The notes under the pieces were generated by a model. That model saw only the letters and a list, made by a program, of their open reading frames with translations. It did not search any database and was not told where the DNA came from. A DNA stretch of 29,195 nucleotides. Source: Bigelowiella natans CCMP2755. Lineage: Eukaryota > Cercozoa > Chlorarachniophyceae. The stretch is taken from assembly GCA_000320545.1 (NCBI GenBank), contig ADNK01000498.1, positions 1 through 29,195 on the forward strand. Direction: 5' to 3'. A program made the position numbers and the translations under genes. Of the stretch, positions 10,920-21,500 are shown in pieces (the stretch's first letter is position 1; each line of letters begins with the position of its first letter).

Positions 10920-11732
10920 TCTGAAATACACTATCGTGGTAGACTGCTATTCTTTGAATGGACACATCTGATCAGTCAGCCAAGTGCTGCCGTGGTTTCT
11001 CTCTCTGTTGGAGCATACCTTGAGTAGATGTTGTCCAAACACGTACATTGTATATTAAAATCTGAAGTAATAAACTCAGAAACGAAATATGCCTTTTCTG
11101 TCCCTCTCTCACCCTCCCTAAGTTTGTGTTTAAGTGTGTGAGTACTACATAATATCTATAAATAGGTAAGTCAATATATCTATGTAACCAATATATCAGC
11201 TATAATATTGGCGGCCTTTCCACCATCATTTGGTGTCCGTTATAAAATCTTTACATACTCAAATCTAAGTCGACAATCGAAAGAGAATCGATAAATTCGG
11301 TTGTAAAAACTAGAATTCTTAAGTATGATTTCATGATATCTCTCAAATGCATCATCTGCATCATTCATGAAAAGAGGATTCAAATAATAAAATTTACTCG
11401 CGAGATATAGCTATTTTGTGTGCGTCTGAGTTCTTGTCGTAGTCATCACATGATGTGTATAGTGTGGCTAGTGCTTCATGCACATATACTAATATAATTG
11501 CTGCGTATCACACCACATGTAGAAATACGGTCAGCGTGCTCGGTCCGGCTACAATAGCGCCTAGATATATGTGATAGACCTATGCATAATGCTAAAATGC
11601 TAGAATGACTAGATGGGCGCTACGCACATCGCATCGGCTGCCAAATACTCAAGTTCTACCATGCTAGCATGGCGCTAGATAGCTAGATATCTAGGTGTGC
11701 TCCATGCTAGCATGCAGTCATATTTTTTTAGC

Positions 11733-12261
11733 GCAGCTAGCTAGCTAGCTGCAGCTACGCGTAGCATAGCATTCTAACTAGCTAGCTAGCTAGCTATCGT
11801 ATATCGCACAATACGTAAAAGCAAAGCTAGCAAGTATAGGCCACATCTAGCTAGCTAGCTAGCTAGCTAGCAGACATTCAGACTAGCAGGCAGCAGCCAT
11901 ACTAGCATATAGCATGTACGTTATTAGCATAGACACATAAGATATATATACTACATAGCACAGCTACATTACTAGCTAGCTAGATTAGGATGACCATTGA
12001 AAAAATTTAAACATTTCATTACATCCGTCTCATATGTGCTAGATTATCCGTTTCCCTCGATCCGGCTTTTACGTTTACATATGCATACGCAAGCGATCTA
12101 GCTAGCTAGACCCGCTAGCCCGCGCTGGTCCCTGCGCCCACATATAAGGTCTGTATATTGCCTCTACGCGTGTTACTGCGAGCATAACCGAGGCGATGGC
12201 TGGCGCCAGACTGCCTATCCGGCGCTTCGATCCGTGCGCGCACTCCTTCTAGCTAGCTAGC
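11733..12261. repeat. Cluster of (CTAG)n tracts
   Basis: Six separate self-complementary CTAG runs of about 13 to 25 bases lie within 530 bases, separated by unrelated sequence. A similar cluster sits at 17761-17963. Confidence 0.85.
11958..12035 (-). repeat. Dispersed element, copy 2 (inverted relative to 4483-4564)
   Basis: Three blocks match the reverse complement of copy 1: GCACAGCTACAT at 11958-11969, a 24-base block at 11987-12010 and a 21-base block at 12015-12035. Between the first two blocks this copy has about 17 extra bases made of CTAG repeats, where copy 1 has a single base. Confidence 0.75.
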
Positions 12262-12608
12262 CTACGGCTATATCTTGCCGTATTTCTGCTATGTATACGC
12301 ACGGAAGGAACTGGTTATGCCGATCTTGCGCTATAATTAAAAAGCTTGTCATTGTTATTTGCTTGTTTGCTACAATTACACCTATGATTTTCATTGCTAT
12401 GTAACAATTACTTTGCGTTCGATCTTCGCGGGCCTAGTCGTCTATTTGTGGCGAGCAGGTATCGCTAGCTACCAAAGCCAACGTTTTTCCTTCTAGATAT
12501 GACGCATGCTGTGCGTCTTTTCCAGCTTAGCTGTATCACTCAGAACACTTGTTACTACTATATCATGACGATACCCCTTGTGCGACATCCCCATCACGCA
12601 GGCATTTT

Positions 12609-13071
12609 TTAAAAATCTGCTTCAGTAGTAAAGGAGGCTTTTTCCTTCTTCCCCCCCATTACACCTGACATCTGGTACTCTCCAACACGTCGCTCGAAAA
12701 AATTAGTCTGCGATACAACAAGAATTAATGGCACATGAAATTTTAATCAAGACAACACGATGTGTAAAGAGACTGTGCTTTGGCATGATCGAGGTCTATG
12801 CGTGTTGTCGCATTTCAGAATCTGAAAAAGAGACTCATCTACTTGCTTGCACGTTAGTATGTGGATGTACCTTTCCTTCAAGACTGATAATATTCATCCA
12901 GTCGAAAGGATTCTTCGCATTCCAGATCTTAGCATACCCCAGAGCGACGAGTAATCGGTCTGCAACAAACTCGATGTACCTGTTCGATGATGTGATGGAT
13001 GTCACGACAAGGGCTCCATACATCAAACAGAACTATACCTTACCTAAAACTAAAACGCAGTCACTCTCTCT

Positions 13072-13105
<34 letters not shown>

Positions 13106-13112
13106 CATGTGT

Positions 13113-13144
<32 letters not shown>

Positions 13145-13438
13145 TGTAGGATAAACGTGGTGTAGGGTACTACGTTGCCATAAGGCCCGCGTTCATGCCA
13201 ATCAAGCCTACAGGCAGCGACTCTGTGATGAACTCCTTCTCGATTGCGACAGCCTAGAGATGCAGTACAGACAACAAAACTGTGTGAAGCCGTAATACTA
13301 AGTAGTAGATATCGAAAGCCCCGCCCTTTCGCTAGAAAGAAGAAGAAGCAGCAGCAGCAGCAGACAGGTGGTGGCTGCAAGTTAAAGTCTGATTTGAGAG
13401 AGATGATGATGATTTAGGCTGTTGATCCGCCTTTTCGG

Positions 13439-13475
<37 letters not shown>

Positions 13476-13814
13476 GGTGGTAGCAAGTACGGATGTTATT
13501 CACCTCAGAGATGATCTCGTGGACGGTTTCCTGCGATAGTTTCGAATGCAGCATCGAGTACAGCAGGCAGGCAAAATCGGTGTGAAGTCCTTCGTCTCTG
13601 CTTATGAGCTCATTGGAGAAAGTGAGCCCTGGCATTAAACCGCGCTTCTTCAGCCAGTATATCGAGCAGAAGCTACCGCTGAAGAAGATGCCCTCGACCG
13701 CCGCAAACGCGACAAGACGATGGGCGAAGGTTTTGTGGCTGCCGATCCATCGGAGTGCCCAGTCGGCTTTCTGCAGTTCGCAACCAATAAACAATTATGA
13801 TAATGATGATGATA

Positions 13815-13850
<36 letters not shown>

Positions 13851-15737
13851 GTGATGATGATGCTGGCATGATGGAGGAATGTCGTGATGGTGTGCGTTGT
13901 ATGTCGATATACAATCTGCAGTTGTCCAAGTCCTCATCCTCGTACTTATGCTTCTATAACTAAACATCTTCTTGATTATGACGATAACATCACCTTTTTG
14001 ACGGTTGGCACTGTTTCGATCGCGTTGAACAACCGGCTCTTCTCATCAGGGTCCTATAGTAGTGTATGATGAAAAAGGGAAATGCGAACATTTGTCGGTT
14101 GAGCGATAACCACAAAATCATATACACCACTACCAACAACAACATCGACAACAACACAACATTTTATTTTGTCCCCCAGCACAGGACTACTAGCGTGAAG
14201 GCGAGAAAGGAGCTGGTATTCGTACAACATATATTATGTTACTCCAACACCAACACGACCTTGATGTAGCTTTCAATTAGTAAGCCGTAGGTTTCAGCGT
14301 GAATATTCTCCATAGCAACCTGAGCAGCAGTCATAATATGCTTGTCAAGAATACAGTATTGTGTTAAACAACAAGTGCTTCAGGCAGCAGTGTTTATCAT
14401 TTTGCACACCTGGAAGCCATAGAAGCACCGCGCTTCTGGGATTTGCACTTCGGCCATGAATCTCACGGCCAAGTTTTCTAGGACAATCCCATCAGAGGCA
14501 GCGAAGAACGCAAGAACCTAATGTGCGTGCAAAAGCGTGTAAATATGCACATAGCAACCTTTCTATCCTGGATCGCCAGATAGATAATTAGCCATAATAA
14601 AATTAAGATTTTCTTAAAATCATCGATTATCACTAAGCACGAAGACCAATAGTCATAAGAAACAGGATTTATAATCACATTATCAGTGTCCCTCCTTGAG
14701 AGACATACTCCCATGATTTCGCACATTCTATTTCGTCACGTGCTGTACAACATAATGCGTACGAATGTAGTACCATCTTGATGAAATGCTGCTCATTTGG
14801 GTTCAGTTTCGGCCAATCTGTGACATCTTGCGCAAGATCTATTTCCTCCGCTGTCCAAAATGCCGCCTGAAGAGAGTACACTATTAGTCCCCAAATTATC
14901 ATCAGACCAGCACATTCGTGGATCTAATACATTCTTATAAACGATCGCCTAGAAGTGAGGCATCACCAAACCATAGGGTCGCACTCTTGGTGTGATCTAT
15001 CCTCATTTTAAAGCCCGAGAGTTTGCAATCTACTTATGGATAAAATATAAATACCTGGTGCTGCTTATACATCTTCCAAACCTTATCATACTTGATCGGA
15101 AGGAGTATGAAGCGTTTTTTCGTTTCAGTCAGGATGGGCTCTGTAACTCCGCCACCATTCTCAGTGCTTTCCTCGTCCCCTGCAGATTCTTTTTCTTTCG
15201 GCTTCTGTTCCTTCTCTCCGCCTCTCAGCCACCTGCTCGCACTCCTAATAGAATGACTGAAGCAATCGCTTTCTTCACGATCACGGTGCCAAACTCCCAT
15301 CTGAGATAGACAATCTTAATGAGTCGTAAAATATTCTCTTTTAAAAGAGAAAAGTGCGGAAACCTGCTGCTTCTGCTTTGGCGAAAAACCGAGCCTCATC
15401 CTCCTCGTTTCTGATGAGTGCTGAGGTGCCTCGCCTAGAATAGAACCAACTCACATAATGACAAGCTGTAACTAAATTTTGAGAATGTGATTCACAGAAT
15501 TAAGATTCATCCGCTCACTCTACCGGAGAAGGAAACCAATCGTATAGCACAACACCAATTTGGTAGCTAAAGTCTTTGTGGATGTTACAAATTGTTGTGT
15601 TCAAACCTATCGGACTTTCGATCCTTCCCTTCCTGGGAATAAAGAATAGCCCAATTATGGTGAAGAGCGGTAAAAGGAGCCGCACTCGTACCCGCAGCCC
15701 TACTGCATAGAGAGAAAGGGAAATCACAGAGATTCAT
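12609..15737 (-). CDS. RRM2: Gene E: ribonucleoside-diphosphate reductase small subunit R2
   Basis: Twelve exons, minus strand: 15737-15607, 15434-15364, 15300-15285, 15244-15055, 14866-14774, 14517-14410, 14319-14260, 14053-13994, 13770-13504, 13253-13174, 12979-12871 and 12707-12609, about 427 residues. R2 houses the diiron-tyrosyl radical that R1 uses to make deoxynucleotides in the cytosol. Landmarks in order are [29 protein letters not shown] (iron-ligand Asp), MENIHAETY (ligand Glu and His, radical Tyr), [10 protein letters not shown] (ligand Glu), ISRDEGLH (ligand Glu and His), NPFDWM, SLEGK, and the C-terminal R1-docking tail FTTEADF. All six iron ligands and the radical tyrosine are present, so it should be active. 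The core from 15055 down is certain. The N-terminal 130 residues rest on phase agreement, including a 16-base exon, and the acceptor at 15244 could instead be 15232. Confidence 0.95.
13063..13143. repeat. (CT)n followed by (GT)n in an intron of gene E
   Basis: CT repeats (about 13063-13102) are followed by GT repeats (about 13109-13143). Both lie within the intron 12980-13173 of the minus-strand R2 gene. Confidence 0.95.
13439..13476. repeat. (CTA)n microsatellite in an intron of gene E
   Basis: A pure trinucleotide run lies about 30 bases from the 5' splice site at 13503. Shorter AAG and CAG runs lie nearby at 13340-13363. Confidence 0.95.
13796..13862. repeat. (TGA)n microsatellite in an intron of gene E
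   Basis: GAT/TGA repeats fill about 65 bases of the intron 13771-13993. On the gene strand this reads as TCA/ATC, the same unit found in introns of gene H. Confidence 0.95.
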
Positions 15738-16352
15738 ATCTGGAGGTTTTGTGGTTGCCTGAGAGCTGCGGATGGCCACCAATCCGTTCGATTGATTTAT
15801 GTTATTTTAAACCAATTATATTAATATTACTACGAGCACACAGTAGCAGTTTAGAGTTGCTGAACTAAGCATAGGAAGGGGAGAGAAGAAGGGCACAAAA
15901 GCAGAAGCACCCATTGGGTCGGAAAGCTCTCGACACGTGTGGCCGCTGAACTATGTTGTCGTAAGGACGAAATATCGTTGAATTATACTTAATAAGCGAT
16001 GATAGGATCGTCAGCTGAGACAACGATGCGTTTTTAGTTCTGAATCACCATTTTGGAGGACGATATAAGGCAAAATTACCTATATTTTAGACAACGACTC
16101 ACAGCCACAGATTCTCCTAGCGGTGGAATTATCCTGCTTTTTGCCTCTGCGTCTTTAAAACCACAGAGGCCCAGTTGTACAGGTAATAATTCAATAACGA
16201 CAACAATAAAAGTATGACGCAGGATTCAATTATTGATCATTCAATTCAGGTAAATACTCCAATCACGTGTCGTAAGTCAAGTCACGTGATGCTGTTGGTT
16301 CTCATAGATAATTACGAATATAAGTTTGCGTCAAAAGAAGAAACGTAATTTA
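15738..16352. promoter_or_regulatory. Divergent promoter spacer between R2 and gene F with three CACGTG boxes
   Basis: CACGTG hexamers lie at 15934-15939, 16264-16269 and 16283-16288. The last two sit in the matching context TCACGTG, 19 bases apart. CACGTG is the classic E-box/G-box recognised by bHLH and bZIP factors. Promoter function is inferred from position between two divergent start codons; the start of gene F is itself tentative. Confidence 0.5.
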
Positions 16353-16814
16353 ATGGAAAAATCCCCTCTGTTCAATAAACGAGAGGACGAGCAGAAAGGT
16401 TTCAAAACTCAAAAGACCTCGAAAGGTCAGGCGGCACCCGGAAAGGAATGGGCACATGCTCAACAAAGGCAGAAACAGACTTTTTCCCATATTCAGCCCA
16501 GGAGGAAGGGATTCTCAGGAATTCTCCAATAAGCGGGTCAGTTACTACATTGTAGGTTTGATTAGTTACTATATTGTAGGTTTGGGTGATTCTTAGGTTG
16601 TCATGAAAAGCGTCACTGAATTTCACCTCAAATAATTAGGACACTTAATTCCTCGAAAGTATCTTCTCTCTCAGGGGAATTTGAGGACGAGAAGGAAGTT
16701 CGATTTAGTAGCGATAATCTTGCAGAGTGCAGAAGTACAATAAAACAATACAAAAGTGAGTTAAGACGAAAATTTGGTCCTACAATGCCCTCCTTCATTC
16801 CTCCTGATGACTGA
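16353..16814 (+). CDS. Gene F: small acidic protein, tentative two-exon model
   Basis: Not recognised. The 3' exon 16675-16814 is convincing: a TTCTCTCTCAG acceptor, then an open charged frame (EFEDEKEVRFSSDNL, KSELRRKFG) ending IPPDD and TGA. The best matching 5' exon is 16353-16425, which starts MEKSPLFNKREDEQKG and ends in the required phase at a GTCAGG donor, giving 70 residues. Sequence just after that donor stays open to 16532 and a second frame is also open there, so an additional or different exon is possible. The gene is transcribed away from R2 and shares its upstream spacer. A minisatellite-like pair of 24-base units lies at about 16538-16588. Confidence 0.42.
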
Positions 16815-18523
16815 GACTTGAGACTGTAAAGCAACTTTTGACTGAGACATGGAGCAATTCTTCGGAGAAACATACAAAACATAATTAGGACTTTGTAACG
16901 CTATTCTTATGCTGTCGAAAACTATGAGATCCGAATTCAGCGAATACAGATAAAATCACAAACGAGTTGATACATTCATTGGCAGAGGCCATGGACAGAC
17001 ATATTTGGCAATACCGTTTATTTGATGGCAAGGAAAATAGCAGTCGTCACTTTACACTGAGGATTTATCACCGTTGAGAGTCTTGGTTACTTTTGGAATT
17101 GGAAAGCACATCCATTTGTTCGTCATTTGCCCATAGCAGTTCGAAGTTTCGCAATGAGATTTGTGAAATTGATACGAACAAAAGTTCAAGAACTCGTTTT
17201 CTAAAGGAATATGAAATATTTTACAATTCTACGTTATCAGGGGTTATATTTTAGCAGAGATGATCATTGTAGCTACGATATCAAATGAAATAGAGTCTTC
17301 TCTGAGCACCCGAACTTAAATGTACAGGAGACATAGGTGACAATAACATTTAGCAATCTATTGGCACAAAACTGTAAAGATGTTAGAACCAACAACAACT
17401 TAAATTCATACAAACTGGCAAAAAGTTACAAATGTTACGATTATGCAAATTGCTACACAAACCGGACTCACTTGTGAATGAGCAAATTGCGCAGTAGCAG
17501 TATGGTGGGAGGAACAACATTGTTTCATCTTCTGATGATGTCACATTCTAGCATTGCTAGATTGCACTCTAGCACTGGACGCAGTAGTCCATCTCTAGAT
17601 CTGCGAGGCAGATCTAGATGGCGCAGCTGGCAGGCATCTGCACAAGCTAGCAAGCTAGCAAGGTCAATAGCACTAGAGGATGCTGCTAGCATGCACGGCT
17701 GTCTGGCTCTATAGCTCGCTGCTAGAGCTTTAATTTGTGGCATCTTATCATATAATCTGGCAGCTAGCTAGCTAGCATGTTTTAGCGATGCGTGATGCAG
17801 AGCTCTAGCGCTACTGGCTAGCTAGCTAAGATAGCGCAGAGAGCAGCAACACATGAATGCTAGGACATGTACGTACGTACGTACGATACATGCTACTAGC
17901 ATGTTGCACCTAGCTAGCTAGCTATAGCTAGCACGCAGCACGCAGCATGCTCTAGCTAGCTAGTGCTAGAGTGCTGCATGCCAGAGCTAGCATGTTCTAG
18001 CATTCTAGCATTCACACGCGCAAATGCTCTTCTCCTGCTAGCCTGCTAGATTGTCATTCTAGCATTCTGTCTTTTCAGTAGTAGAGTGTCATGCATCGAC
18101 GAGCGAGGAGCGAGCGGCAACAATCTAGTAATGACGGCAAGCAGCAGTTAGCGTGTTTGTGTGCAGTCGAGCAGTGCATGGCTAGATGGAGCGGCGATGA
18201 GCGCAGTATCGCACGTTCTACACTTCTTATTTATGCATGAGTACAACTAGAAAATATTAGAACAAACAATTACAAATTGCTTGTTCACTCTGACGTTTTT
18301 TTCCGACAGCAACGTATTGTCTATTGTGTTCTTAAAACCCGTGATGCTCTTGATAAATAAGTGTACACGTTGAGATTTTCCGATTTTTGAGAAAACACGT
18401 TGAATTGATAAGATGATACACCACCGAACGGGACGGTTAAACAATAAATATAATGGGTGCAAAAATTAAACATGGATTCGTTGTATGCTCTTCGCTTCGT
18501 GCCGTCAACGGAATACAAAATTA
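16815..18523. other. Convergent spacer between genes F and G, TAGC-rich
   Basis: From 16815 to about 17450 I see nothing identifiable. From about 17490 to 18200 the sequence is rich in CTAGC words, with (CTAG)n runs at 17761-17777, 17815-17828, 17910-17933 and 17952-17963. A hairpin with 11-base arms lies at 17594-17618 and the self-complementary tract GTACGTACGTACGTAC at 17869-17884. No exon was supported on either strand. Confidence 0.7.
17594..17618. repeat. Perfect hairpin palindrome
   Basis: Arms TCTAGATCTGC and GCAGATCTAGA are exact reverse complements around a 3-base loop. It lies in the TAGC-rich spacer and no run of T follows it. Confidence 0.85.
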
Positions 18524-21500
18524 TTACATCGCGAGGCGTGTTCTAATCTGGCGACATATCTTTGTCAAACGCTTCCTCCCTTTAATCGAGGACGCAAATT
18601 CCAGAACAGCCTATGAGGAAAAAGATATTTCCGGTTTGTAAGAGTTACCGAAACAATGTAATCGACAGGCTGGTTTTCTAAGAATATAATGAAAAAGGAT
18701 TGATGATGGATGAGTTGTGTTTACCTCTTTAGAGTCAAGTCGATGCTTCTCCGCATTGACTCCTTGGAAATGCACATCTGCAGTCAGATTTAATCTTGAA
18801 GGGTACCCTGGGGCAAGTGTTACATTTAGAGCCACTGCTCCTTTATTCTGTGAATTCGTACACAGAATCTGCAGGCTGCGCAGTTTCCCGTTTTCTTTCT
18901 TCAAGAAGATCGTCATGTTGTCTTTGAAATACAGCGTGTGAGCCTCGCTGGCAAGGTCGACAAATCTGCATGTAATCAGACTGAGTTCCTGCAGGCCTTT
19001 GTGAAGACCATTGTTGCTCTTTTTCATGGAAGAAGTAGTGTGCTCAAAAAGTGACTGCGCTTCTGGTGAGTTTACAAGGGCCGCCAAAATCTGCTTCTTG
19101 AAGCTGATTTCCCCATGAAGGTCGTCCCCATTAGCTTTGTTATCCTCTGCAATCCCTGATTTGATGGTAGCCTCGACCACCTTATCGCCATCCATTTCGA
19201 CTTTCACCATAAGCACTCCCATCACATCTAGAGTGAATTGCGCTTCTTGACCGTTGCCTCTCTGAAAATCGATGACTCGCTGGCCGACTGCTGCTTCAAG
19301 AACGTGTAACTTGCTCTGGAGCGCTTCGTCCTTTGCCTGCAGCTGCGATAGTGTAGCACGCTGCTGTGCTTGCTGGCCAGATTGCTTTCTTCGAGCTTCC
19401 ACCTCCAAGTTATTCTCTGCGACTTGTCTCCTCATCCCATTGATGCGCGTCTTCTTCTCCCCAAGCTCAGAGTACGCCTGCTTGAGAAATCGTGCATGTT
19501 CCATGGCTTCGAGCTTGAGTGCATCCAGATCCGACACGGAGAGGGACAAGGACCGTGAGGAGTTGGTTCCGTTTGCCAATACTTCGTCAAGGTGACTCGT
19601 GATGCGGTTGATTACCACTCTGTCCGATACAATCGCATTCTTATTTCGTTGGAGCTCTTCAAGCACCTCTTCAGTCCTCAGCCGTTCGTATTCTGCAAAT
19701 TCGCGCTTAGCATCGAGTCTAAAGGCGTTGTAAGCCTCCTGCAACCGGCGTGAGGCCTCTGCTTGCTGTCCAGGGGAACTTTGGTCGCAAACGTGCAGCA
19801 GCCGTGGCATATGATGCATGTTGAGGTAGGACTCCATGTGAAGGCTTTCAGCTTGCGATCGTTTGACGCACTCAGAAATGTGGGAGATCCACTGCTCCTT
19901 CAGCTCAGTGACGAGGCCGGTGATGGAGAATTCCAGCAGCTCTGTAAGGTTTTGGGGTGGCCATCGAGTACCGGTAGTGCCGAACGAACTAGCCCTTCGC
20001 TTCGATTGGAGCTTGGGAAATTGAATTCTCATCTTGGAAAAGAATTGCTCCAGTCTCGCTGTGCTCTCCTCGCTTTGGATTGAAGTGGGGGTTGTGCTGA
20101 AGCTTTGCGGGGTTCCAAGATCCTTGATGATGTCCACTTTTGAATCACCATCGATTGCTAAGTTCCTTTTGCTAGCAGCTGCTGGAGTGATAGGATGATT
20201 GTTATCATTTACCTGCTCTTCGACCACCTCACTGTGGTTTAGAACCTCCACGACTGTCGCCTTATGGTCGGTAGTGTCGTCGTCTTCATCTACCTCCATC
20301 TCGCCTGCAAGCAACTTCCCGATCATGTCCTCCATATTCCGTGTTACGTCTGAGAGCTGCTCGGGCTTTGGGAGATCACATGTACGATCCTCTCCGTCTC
20401 CGCCCATAATCTTCATCATTTCCTTCGTGTCGTCTCCATTGTCGTCCATTCTTAGCACTCGAACAACCTGTGTGGACTCTCTGGATTCGTTCAACTCTGC
20501 TGCTGGCTTAGATTTTGCTGCAGAGGAGGAGGAGGAGGAGGAAGATGTAGTAGTCAAAGTAGCGGATTTTTCGTCCACTGTTGCGCCTCCGACTGAAATA
20601 ATTCCTCCAACAGCAGTGGTCATATCCATAGTTTGCTCTTCGATGGTGACTTTCTCGCTGTTATCGACTTCTTCCGACTGAACCACCTTGGATTCTTCTG
20701 CAGCTCCTTCTGCAGCTCCTTCTTTCAAACTTTCACTGGCAATGACACCACCTACGACGCGAGTAATATCCATGGTTTCCTCGTCAAAGTTTACGGCATT
20801 TTGTGATGGGTCCTCCTTCTCGCTCTCTGCAAGTGCAAATATATCTCCAACGTTCTGAGTCCTATCATCAAAGTCGATATCGTTGTCTTCTTGTCCTTCG
20901 GTTTCAGCCTTGCCTTCGGAAGCCGAGAGAATCTTTCCCACGTTTTCCGTAATTTCCATTGTCATTGAGGCATTTGTGCTAGCTTCTTTACCTTCTGTAG
21001 AGATTGCTCCGGCTGATGTTGGAGCCGTATCGGCCGCAATAATCTTTCCGACATTTTTGGTGAAAGTCATATCGGAAACCTGGGTTGCTGGAGAAAGCTT
21101 CAGGCTGTCACTTGATTTCGAGAGAATTCCTCCCACATTTCGAGTTAAATCCATGTCTGAACTCAAGCTAATAGCCGTGGAATTAAGCTCCGAACTCTCC
21201 TTGTTGGCTTCCTTGCTCTCTGCTTCCCCATTCTGCTTCACGACAACTTCTACTGTCTCCTTGCTCTCCATCTGGGAACCTGCTGGCTCTGCCACGACAG
21301 TTTCACTGGAAGAGAGAATCTTCCCAGCATTTACAGTCATATCCATAGACTCGTCCAATTCCATACCAGATTCTGTGTTTTCGGCATCCCCCTTGGAGGA
21401 CTCATTATTGTCCATCTTAGCCTTCATATTGGAGAGAATCTTCCCAGCGTTCACTGTCATTTCCATATCATCTTCCTCGAGAGCAGCATTCCCAGTCTGC

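Larger units (their letters stand above)
10920..12608. other. Convergent spacer between genes D and E, TAGC-rich
   Basis: No exon was found. A candidate poly(A) signal AATAAA lies at 11069-11074, about 150 bases past the stop of gene D. From about 11440 to 12480 the sequence is dominated by TAGC/GCTAGC words. Runs of (CTAG)n occur at 11733-11752, 11777-11796, 11847-11871, 11971-11983, 12097-12110 and 12249-12261, and the palindrome CATGCTAGCATG at 11660-11671 and 11703-11714. It also holds the inverted copy of the 4.5 kb element. Confidence 0.75.

Noticed and set aside
10920-12608. tRNA or other structured RNA gene among the palindromic CTAG sequence
   Set aside because: No cloverleaf with the conserved A and B box bases could be drawn. 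The palindromes are explained by CTAG repeats.
12728-13165. Plus-strand open frame of 145 codons
   Set aside because: It covers R2 exons in antisense plus CT/GT microsatellites, and has no motif.
13439-13862. CTA and TGA repeat runs as a CRISPR-like or structured array
   Set aside because: They are simple trinucleotide microsatellites within R2 introns, with no spacer-repeat structure.
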